This document shows, in pieces, positions 24,885 through 31,313 of a stretch of DNA of 37,119 nucleotides. The DNA is from Clostridia bacterium. GTDB lineage: Bacteria > Bacillota > Clostridia > Christensenellales > Borkfalkiaceae. The stretch spans positions 1 to 37,119 of the forward strand of contig CAAGGZ010000030.1 in NCBI GenBank assembly GCA_900769545.1, in the 5' to 3' direction. Position 1 is the first letter of the stretch, and each line of letters starts with the position of its first letter. The position numbers and the translations under genes are program-made. The notes under the pieces are model-generated. The model searched no databases. It had not been told where the DNA came from and was given only the letters and a program-made list of their open reading frames with translations.

Positions 24885-24889
24885 GCAGT

Positions 24890-25195
24890 ATGGAAATTTT
24901 AATGTTAGTGCTTTTTTATTATTTATCTCAAAACCCCGACTTTGCAAAAAGTGTGCAGCCCTTAATGGGACAGTTAAAAGACTCCGAGCAGATGCTCAAC
25001 TTTTTAAAAGATTTATCTAAATTCTCACAAACGTTCGGTTCTGTCACTCCACAACCAAAACCCGAAGAAAATAAAAAAGAACCACCCAAAACAGACGGCA
25101 AGCCCGAGCAAAAAGAAACGCCGCAATCCCCTACTACAGGAATTGCGGACGAATTTATACAAAATATCCTCGATAGCTATTTAAACAAGAAATAA
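24890..25195 (+). CDS. Small hypothetical protein (101 aa)
   Basis: Not recognised. The N-terminus MEILMLVLFYYLSQNPDFAKS is hydrophobic but short. A helical part follows (VQPLMGQLKDSEQMLNFLKDLSKF). Then comes a Pro/Glu/Lys-rich linker (about 53-83) and a final helix (IADEFIQNILDSYLNKK). The layout of a helical pair joined by a disordered linker suggests an adaptor, but nothing more can be said. The M5 codon is an alternative start. The promoter geometry predicts a leaderless transcript. Confidence 0.6.
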   Translation: MEILMLVLFYYLSQNPDFAKSVQPLMGQLKDSEQMLNFLKDLSKFSQTFGSVTPQPKPEENKKEPPKTDGKPEQKETPQSPTTGIADEFIQNILDSYLNKK

Positions 25196-25285
25196 TAGGA
25201 TTTAATCTTGATAATATTAAGACTTAATCTTAAAAATTGTCGACCATCTTTTAATTTTCTTCATTTTCCCTTTTATCCTTCCTTA

Positions 25286-25984
25286 TCAAATTATTGAAAA
25301 ACCGCCGTTCACAGGCAAATCAATACCCGTAACGTAATCGTTTTCTTCCAAATAGATAACGGCATTTGCCACGTCCTCGCCCGTCCCGATGCGCCCCATC
25401 GGGATTTCTTCTTTCAAAGCCGACATTTCCTCTGCCGAAAAATGACTGTTCATCGGCGTGTTAATGACTCCGGGCGAAACGCTGTTCACACGAATCCCCG
25501 ACCAGCCAAGCTCTTTAGCGAGCGCTTTCGTAAACCCAAGGAGCGCCGCTTTGGAAGCGGAATACACGCTCTCGCAGCTACCCCCAACCTCTCCCCAAAC
25601 GGAAGAAATATTGACAATCAAACCGCTCTGTTTTTCAATCATACCCTTTGACGCTTCGCGGCAGCACAAAAACGCACCGCCGACATTGACGGAAAACAAG
25701 CGTTGAAATTCCGCATAGTCAACGTCCTGAATTTGCTTTATTAAGGAAACGCCTGCATTGTTGACAAGCACGTCCACCGCCCCAATCTTTTCAAAGAGCT
25801 TTTTCACTGCTTGCTCGTCCGAAACATCGGCAAGATAGACCTCTGCCCCCGTTTCACGCATCTGCTCGGCGCTTTCCTCGTCTTTGGAGTAAGTCACGCA
25901 AACGCGATAGCCTTTTTGCAAAAATTTTAAGGCGATACTCTTGCCGATTCCACGCACACCGCCCGTGATTAAAATTGTTTTCAT
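25286..25984 (-). CDS. SDR oxidoreductase, likely EF-P 5-aminopentanone reductase (YmfI type)
   Basis: NAD(P)-dependent short-chain dehydrogenase: cofactor loop TGGVRGIG (7-14), NNAG (75-78), catalytic S128, Y141 and K145 (YSASK). It could be called a FabG-like reductase. However, the stretch NISSVWGEVGGSCESVYSAS and SGIRVNSVSPGVINTPMN resembles the clostridial YmfI group, which finishes the lysine modification on EF-P in B. subtilis; no other fab genes are nearby. I use the ATG at 25984. The G-rich repeat just upstream supplies GGAGGGGG about ten bases before it, whereas the ATG at 25993 inside the repeat is too close. Last gene of the aro run. Confidence 0.8.
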   Translation of the reverse strand: MKTILITGGVRGIGKSIALKFLQKGYRVCVTYSKDEESAEQMRETGAEVYLADVSDEQAVKKLFEKIGAVDVLVNNAGVSLIKQIQDVDYAEFQRLFSVNVGGAFLCCREASKGMIEKQSGLIVNISSVWGEVGGSCESVYSASKAALLGFTKALAKELGWSGIRVNSVSPGVINTPMNSHFSAEEMSALKEEIPMGRIGTGEDVANAVIYLEENDYVTGIDLPVNGGFSII

Positions 25985-26002
25985 CTCGTACATGCCCCCT
26001 CC
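25982..26002 (-). repeat. G-rich repeat copy 4 (start of the SDR gene)
   Basis: Minus-strand GGAGGGGGCATGTACGAG, directly followed by the ATG. It supplies the probable ribosome site. Confidence 0.88.
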
Positions 26003-26009
26003 GTTTATA

Positions 26010-26516
26010 TCACACCTTTACCAAGGCAATAATTTCTTTTGCAATTTCTTCAGGCGTTTTATTATCCACGTCGACAATATAATCCGCCACGTGGGAATAG
26101 ATAGGCGCGCGCTCCGCCATCAGCTTTTCCAATCGCTCCTGAATGTTTTCCGTTGACGTATGCAACAAAGGTCTGCTTTTATCTACCTGCAAACGCACGG
26201 AAAGCGTGTCGAGCGTTGCGCGCAAAAACACGATTTTGCCGTTCTTTTTAAGCAACTCGTTATTTTCATTTTTGAGCACCAAGCCGCCGCCCGTTGAAAT
26301 GACAAGGTCGTCCTTTTGCGCCAAATCCTTGACGATTTCCGTCTCCAATTTACGGAAATGCGCTTCGCCGTAATACTCGAAAATATCCGAAATCTTGCCG
26401 TGTTTATCGACAATCAGCCCGTCGGTATCATACCAACGCCGACCGGTAAGTTCGGCAATTTTGATTCCGATGGTCGTTTTCCCTGCACCCATCATACCGC
26501 ATAAAATCAGATTCAT
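26010..26516 (-). CDS. aroK: Shikimate kinase
   Basis: Phosphorylates shikimate at the 3-position. P-loop GMMGAGKTT (7-15), shikimate-binding DTDG (WYDTDGLIV), the GGG stretch in ISTGGGLV, and the lid region with RPLL. At 168 residues it is a standard stand-alone kinase. It lies 21 bp after aroQ and 25 bp before the SDR gene in the aro cluster. Confidence 0.95.
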   Translation of the reverse strand: MNLILCGMMGAGKTTIGIKIAELTGRRWYDTDGLIVDKHGKISDIFEYYGEAHFRKLETEIVKDLAQKDDLVISTGGGLVLKNENNELLKKNGKIVFLRATLDTLSVRLQVDKSRPLLHTSTENIQERLEKLMAERAPIYSHVADYIVDVDNKTPEEIAKEIIALVKV

Positions 26517-26537
26517 AACTGCCTCCTTTTTGCCTAT

Positions 26538-26975
26538 TTATTGCAAATTCGCTTTCAATGCGACAAGCGCCGCAAGGTAGCTCCCCACGCCAAAACCGCA
26601 AACCACGCCCTTACAAACTTCCGACAAAACGCTGTGATGACGGAACTCTTCACGAGCATGCACGTTAGAAATATGCACTTCTGCCACAGGAATGTCCATT
26701 GCCGCAATTGCGTCACGCAGCGCGTAGCTGTAATGCGTAAACGCCCCTGCATTGAGCAAAATTCCGTCGAAAGCCTTATTCAAAAAGGCTTCGTGGAGCT
26801 TATTCACAAGCTCCCCTTCGATATTGCTCTGATAAAATGCAACCTCATCGCCATTCTTTTCGCAAAACGCCGCAATTTTTGCGTTGATATTCTCTAACGT
26901 CTCTGCGCCGTAAACGCTTGTTTCGCGTTTGCCTGTAAGGTTGAGATTTACTCCGTTTATAACTAAAAATTTCAT
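26538..26975 (-). CDS. aroQ: 3-Dehydroquinate dehydratase, type II
   Basis: Dehydrates 3-dehydroquinate to 3-dehydroshikimate. Family motifs: NGVNLNLTGKRETSVYG with catalytic Y22, LLNAGAFTHYSYALRDAI, and EVHISNVHAREEFRHHSV containing the catalytic His and Arg. Length 145 is exactly type II. GGAGG about ten bases upstream of the ATG. It lies 24 bp after aroE. Confidence 0.96.
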   Translation of the reverse strand: MKFLVINGVNLNLTGKRETSVYGAETLENINAKIAAFCEKNGDEVAFYQSNIEGELVNKLHEAFLNKAFDGILLNAGAFTHYSYALRDAIAAMDIPVAEVHISNVHAREEFRHHSVLSEVCKGVVCGFGVGSYLAALVALKANLQ

Positions 26976-26999
26976 AATCGTCCGTCCTCCCGTCCGAAT

Positions 27000-27803
27000 T
27001 TACATCTTTTTATACTGCTCGTACAGCGTCTTTGCCACCCGATCGTCCGCTTCCATTCCAAGATACAGACAATCCGCATAATACGCCTGATAAAAGAGCA
27101 TCGCCGCGCCGTTGAGCGTCTTTAAACCGCGCCCCTTTGCAAGCCGCAAAAACTCCGATTCTTCAGGCTCATAAATCAAATCAATCGCCGCTTGCGCGCC
27201 GTCAAACGCTTTTTTTGTCACAGGCGAGCGCCCTTCCGTGTCGTGCATACCCACGCCTGTACAGTTGATTACAATATCATAACCGCCGCTTTCGGCATCC
27301 ATTGCAGGCGTAATCCCTAACTCTCGACAGGTCTCTTCCAGCTTCTCTCTCGTGCGTTGATACATAGAAACAAGCGCGCCCGCCTTTTTGAGCATCGCCG
27401 CCGTACTTCTACCGCTTCCGCCGCCGCCAAGCACGAGTATTTTTTTATTTTCAACCTCGATATTTGCCGCGCGGAGCATTAGTAAAAAACCAACGCCGTC
27501 GGTATTATATCCCGTTCTCGTCGCCGTAACAACGGTGTTGACTGCGCTAAATGCAAACGCGTCGCCTTTAACCTCGTCCAAATACTCCATCACGTCGCGC
27601 TTGTAGGGAATGGTCACGTTAAAACCGTCAAAATCCCCCATTAGACGCCGCATAGCGTTATCAAAATCATCGGGAGAAACTGAAAAACGCTCGTATTCGC
27701 ACTCCACGCCAAGCGACTTCAAAATAAAGGTGTGTATGGCTTCACTGAGTGATTTGGAAACGTCCTTCCCCACCAACCCCAAACGGAGCTTTTTTACATT
27801 CAT
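27000..27803 (-). CDS. aroE: Shikimate dehydrogenase
   Basis: NADPH-dependent reduction of 3-dehydroshikimate. Substrate-binding lysine in NVTIPYKRD (K68 from the chosen start), NTDGVGF, and nucleotide loop LGGGGSGRSTAAML. I place the start at the ATG at 27803. The G-rich repeat overlaps this region (GAAGGGGG ten bases upstream), and the in-frame GTG at 27812 inside the repeat is one base from the G-run. Product 267 residues. It follows aroA by 20 bp. Confidence 0.94.
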   Translation of the reverse strand: MNVKKLRLGLVGKDVSKSLSEAIHTFILKSLGVECEYERFSVSPDDFDNAMRRLMGDFDGFNVTIPYKRDVMEYLDEVKGDAFAFSAVNTVVTATRTGYNTDGVGFLLMLRAANIEVENKKILVLGGGGSGRSTAAMLKKAGALVSMYQRTREKLEETCRELGITPAMDAESGGYDIVINCTGVGMHDTEGRSPVTKKAFDGAQAAIDLIYEPEESEFLRLAKGRGLKTLNGAAMLFYQAYYADCLYLGMEADDRVAKTLYEQYKKM

Positions 27804-27820
27804 CGCGTACACGCCCCCTT
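27797..27820 (-). repeat. G-rich repeat copy 5 (start of aroE)
   Basis: Minus-strand GGGGGCGTGTACGCG, then ATGAATG. One A-to-G change makes the inner ATG a GTG. It supplies the probable ribosome site. Confidence 0.85.
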
Positions 27821-27823
27821 CGT

Positions 27824-29080
27824 TTAGTATAATTTCACGCCCAATTTCGCAAAGAAATCAGGAAACGAAATCGCGCAACATTCGGGATTTTTGATATAGC
27901 CGCCTTTCTCGGAAGCAATCATTCCAACCGCCGCCGTCATGGCAATTCTATGATCCAAATAACTGTCCACGTCGCCGCCGATAAGTTTCTTTTTCCCTCG
28001 AATGATAAATCCGTCGGGAAGCTCCTCACACTCGCCGCCAAGATTGGTAATAAGTTCCGCAGTGGTACGGATTCTGTCGCTTTCTTTCACACGGAGCTCC
28101 TTTGCGCCCACAATGCGGCTTTCCCCGTCCGCAAACGCGCATAAAAGCGCCACCAAAGGCAATTCGTCTATCATCGACGGTACGACTTCTGCCGTCAACG
28201 TAATGCCTTGCATATCCGATTTTCCCACGAGAATATCCGCCGTCTCTTCACCGCCAGAAATGCGACGATTGAGCAAGGAATAACGTACCCCCAACCTATC
28301 AAACGCCGTCAAAATCCCCGTCCTCGTCGGGTTAATGCCGACGTTTTTACACAAAGTTTTCCCTTTTAACGCCCCGAGCGCCATAAAATACGCCGCCGAA
28401 GAAATATCCGAAGGCACGCATACGTCAACTGCAGAAAGCTCGCTTCGTTCCACCGAAACGGAATTACCGTTCACCTCGATTTTTGCCCCCATCGCGGCGA
28501 GCATTCGCTCGGTATGGTCACGGGATTTTACAGGCTCTGTTACCGTCGTTTTACCCTCTGCCGAAATACCGGCAAGCAAAACCGCGCTTTTTACTTGCGC
28601 CGAAGCAACGTTTATCCGTACGTCCGCACCTTGCAACACTTTCGGCGTTACAAACACAGGCGCGTGTCCGTCCGTCGTCCTCACGTCCGCGCCAAGTAAA
28701 CCAAGCGGCTCCGCCACACGCTTCATAGGTCGAGCGGAGAGCGAGTCATCGCCGTAGAGCTCCGCGTCAATACCTTTCCCTGCCACAAATCCCGTCAAAA
28801 GACGAATAGTTGTACCCGAATTACCGCAATTCAAGCGCGTTCCACGGCGAAAATGCGGCGTTCCTTTTACACGCAGCGTTGTGCCTTCCACGTCAATTTT
28901 CGCCCCAAGCGCGCGCATACATTGACAGGTAGACAAGCAATCTTCGCCCATTAAAGCGTTGGTAATCGTCGCCTCTCCATCTGCGCCGCCATTAAGCATA
29001 ATCGCGCGGTGCGTTATTGATTTATCTCCGGGGAGCTCGAACTCCCCCTCAAAATATTCTCTTGGTTGAATTTTTTCCAT
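27824..29080 (-). CDS. aroA: EPSP synthase (3-phosphoshikimate 1-carboxyvinyltransferase)
   Basis: Joins PEP to shikimate-3-phosphate. GDKSITHR carries K20 and the SxxxR. NCGNSGTTIRLLTG is the PEP loop. RPMKRVAEPL, DELPLVALLCAFADGES and the C-terminal DHRIAM all appear in order. The PEP-binding loop reads GNSGTT rather than the classical LGNAGTA type, as in the class II enzymes of many Gram-positives (family knowledge). Length 418. Fourteen bases from aroB. Confidence 0.95.
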   Translation of the reverse strand: MEKIQPREYFEGEFELPGDKSITHRAIMLNGGADGEATITNALMGEDCLSTCQCMRALGAKIDVEGTTLRVKGTPHFRRGTRLNCGNSGTTIRLLTGFVAGKGIDAELYGDDSLSARPMKRVAEPLGLLGADVRTTDGHAPVFVTPKVLQGADVRINVASAQVKSAVLLAGISAEGKTTVTEPVKSRDHTERMLAAMGAKIEVNGNSVSVERSELSAVDVCVPSDISSAAYFMALGALKGKTLCKNVGINPTRTGILTAFDRLGVRYSLLNRRISGGEETADILVGKSDMQGITLTAEVVPSMIDELPLVALLCAFADGESRIVGAKELRVKESDRIRTTAELITNLGGECEELPDGFIIRGKKKLIGGDVDSYLDHRIAMTAAVGMIASEKGGYIKNPECCAISFPDFFAKLGVKLY

Positions 29081-29093
29081 ACTATCTCTCTAC

Positions 29094-30146
29094 TCAAATA
29101 GAATTTTTCAATGCGGAGCGGTATTCCTCAAATTCCAAGGCAAACATACTCCACACGCCCTTTTCTTTTGCCACCGCCATCTTTATCTTGTTGTCGTCGG
29201 TGTTCTTTTTATCCGAGCGCGCCTTTTCTGCGTCTTTTTCAATCGTAGAAAAATCAATCTTTTCCACAGGCGTCATTTTCAGGGCTTTATCCACAATAGC
29301 AAGCAATCTTTCGCCGTACCCCTTTTCACACACGCCGTAAGCCATCGCCATACGCGTTTCCAAACGCATTCCGTGCAGAACGCTCTCTCCGTGCGAAAGT
29401 CCGCTGGCAAGCTCAATCGCATGCCCCGTCGTATGCCCGACGTTGAGAGAACGGCGTTCGCCCGATTCCTTTTCATCCGCCTCGACCACCGCCGCTTTAT
29501 GACGAATACAAGCGACAATCAGCGTTTCCAAAAACGCAAGGTCGGACAATTTATCGGCGTTTTTTTCAAGCAAATCAAAAATCTCGGCGTTGAGCGCCGC
29601 ATATTTGACAATCTCCCCGACGCCGCATTTAATTTCACGTTTTGGCAAGGTCTGTAAAAAAGTGGGGTCTACCAACACTTCGCAAGGCTGATAAAATGCC
29701 CCGACAACGTTTTTTACGCCGCCAAGATCCACCGCCGTTTTCCCCCCAACGCTACTATCCACCTGCGACAACAGCGTAGTGGGTATCTGTACGCAAGAAA
29801 TACCGCGCATATACAGAGCCGCCGCCAAGCCGCCAATATCGCCGACTACGCCGCCTCCAACGGCGAACAAACGGGAGATTCTATGCAAACCAACCGAAGT
29901 CATTTTCTCTAAAATGGCATATAAGGACTGAAAATTTTTATACACCTCCCCTGAAGAAAGCACAAAAATTTCCGTCCCCGAAAAATATTTTTTAAAAAAG
30001 TCGGGATAAAGTTTATAAACGTTTTCGTCCGCTACGACAAAATTCTTTTGCCCTGCAAGGAGCGCAGGCAACCGCGCGGAAATCACGTCCTTCCCAACGT
30101 AGATTTTTCCTTCCATCGAAGGTGTTTTTAATGTAATCGTTTCCAT
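29094..30146 (-). CDS. aroB: 3-Dehydroquinate synthase
   Basis: Cyclises DAHP to 3-dehydroquinate with NAD and a divalent metal. NAD region GGGVVGDIGGLAAALYMRG. IPTTLLSQVDSSVGGKTAVD is the family signature, and LNVGHTTGHAIE holds metal-binding histidines. Length 350 is normal. It lies 18 bp after aroC. Confidence 0.96.
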   Translation of the reverse strand: METITLKTPSMEGKIYVGKDVISARLPALLAGQKNFVVADENVYKLYPDFFKKYFSGTEIFVLSSGEVYKNFQSLYAILEKMTSVGLHRISRLFAVGGGVVGDIGGLAAALYMRGISCVQIPTTLLSQVDSSVGGKTAVDLGGVKNVVGAFYQPCEVLVDPTFLQTLPKREIKCGVGEIVKYAALNAEIFDLLEKNADKLSDLAFLETLIVACIRHKAAVVEADEKESGERRSLNVGHTTGHAIELASGLSHGESVLHGMRLETRMAMAYGVCEKGYGERLLAIVDKALKMTPVEKIDFSTIEKDAEKARSDKKNTDDNKIKMAVAKEKGVWSMFALEFEEYRSALKNSI

Positions 30147-30164
30147 AATATTTCTTTAATATGC

Positions 30165-31301
30165 TTACGGCAACTTTGCGTATCTTTCCTGTATTTCAGC
30201 CACCGTATCGCCGCCAAGTCGTTTTTGTACAGCATTTGCGAGTACTTCCGCAACCACCGCCTCCGCAATGATTTCGAGCGCAAAAATTGCGCAAACGTCG
30301 CTTCTTTCCGAAGCCGCCGTTGCGGCTTCCTTACTCTCAAAATCCACCGTATTCAAGCCTTTCATAAGGGTAGGAATGGGTTTCATCGCCACGCGGAGCA
30401 CGATTTCTTCACCGTTAGACATACCGCCCTCAATGCCGCCTGCGCGGTTGGTTTTACGGCTAAATTTTCCGTCTACATAAGAAATTTCGTCGTGTACGTC
30501 CTTACCGCTGACTTCACCAACAGCAAAACCCATACCGACCTCCACGCCTTTTACCGCTTGAATACTCATCAAGCCTTGCGCAAGCTGCGCGTCCAGCTTC
30601 TCCGCATACGTCATCACGCTGCCAAAGCCGCTCTTTAAACCCTTTACACGGATTTCCGCAACGCCGCCTGCGGTATCGCCCTCTTTTTTGAGCGTAGAAA
30701 TCTTCTCTATCGCGCGTTCTTCGGCTTGTTCGTCTATCATACCCGTCTGCGTTGTTTTTGCCTTCAAAAGGTCATTGAACGCGTACATGCCCCCATCCTT
30801 TACACCGCAAATCTCTTTTACATAGCCTGCAATTTCGACGCCGAGCGCAGACAAATAACTCTTAAAAACCTGTCCTGCCGCCACTCGAATTGCCGTCTCA
30901 CGGGCAGAAGCGCGCTCCAAAACGTTTCTTGCGTCCGTCTGCGCGAATTTGAGCATTCCCGTCAAATCAGCATGCCCTGGACGCACTTTGGTGAGGCGTT
31001 TTTTCGCCATATCTTCCTCATCGCACGTTTCGTCTGACATGCAGGTAGCCCAGTTTTCATAGTCCTTGTTGTAAATACACAGCGTTACAGGGCTCCCCAA
31101 CGTTTCCTGATTGCGAACGCCCGTCAAAATCTCCACCGTGTCTTTTTCGATTTTTTGTCTGCCGCCACGACCAAAGCCGCTCTGGCGCAATGCCAAAGCT
31201 TCATTGATATACGCTTTGTCAATTTTCAAATGCGCAGGCAAGCCCTCAATAATCGCCACCAACGCTTTGCCATGGGATTCCCCTGCCGTCGTCAGTTTCA
31301 T
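30165..31301 (-). CDS. aroC: Chorismate synthase
   Basis: Converts EPSP to chorismate using reduced FMN. Motifs GESHG (7-11, with H10), RASARETA (130-137), SGFGRGGRQ, and the C-terminal KFSRKTNRAGGIEGGMSNGE are present. Residues 170-177 (GGMYAFND), in a poorly conserved loop, come from a copy of the G-rich repeat. AAAGGAG supports the ATG. It lies only 12 bp after clpC, so it is likely on the same message. Confidence 0.96.
   Translation of the reverse strand: MKLTTAGESHGKALVAIIEGLPAHLKIDKAYINEALALRQSGFGRGGRQKIEKDTVEILTGVRNQETLGSPVTLCIYNKDYENWATCMSDETCDEEDMAKKRLTKVRPGHADLTGMLKFAQTDARNVLERASARETAIRVAAGQVFKSYLSALGVEIAGYVKEICGVKDGGMYAFNDLLKAKTTQTGMIDEQAEERAIEKISTLKKEGDTAGGVAEIRVKGLKSGFGSVMTYAEKLDAQLAQGLMSIQAVKGVEVGMGFAVGEVSGKDVHDEISYVDGKFSRKTNRAGGIEGGMSNGEEIVLRVAMKPIPTLMKGLNTVDFESKEAATAASERSDVCAIFALEIIAEAVVAEVLANAVQKRLGGDTVAEIQERYAKLP
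30773..30799 (-). repeat. G-rich repeat copy 6 (inside aroC)
   Basis: Minus-strand GGGGGCATGTACGCG then TTCAATG. Read as GGMYAFN in chorismate synthase, in the same frame as copy 3. Confidence 0.88.
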
Positions 31302-31313
31302 AATTCTCTCCTT

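Noticed and set aside
25200..25240. AT-rich dyads (TTAAGA/TCTTAA and repeated TTAATCTT) between the 101-residue gene and the SDR gene
   Set aside because: Short, A/T only and without a clear T-run; could be a weak convergent terminator but not supportable by eye.
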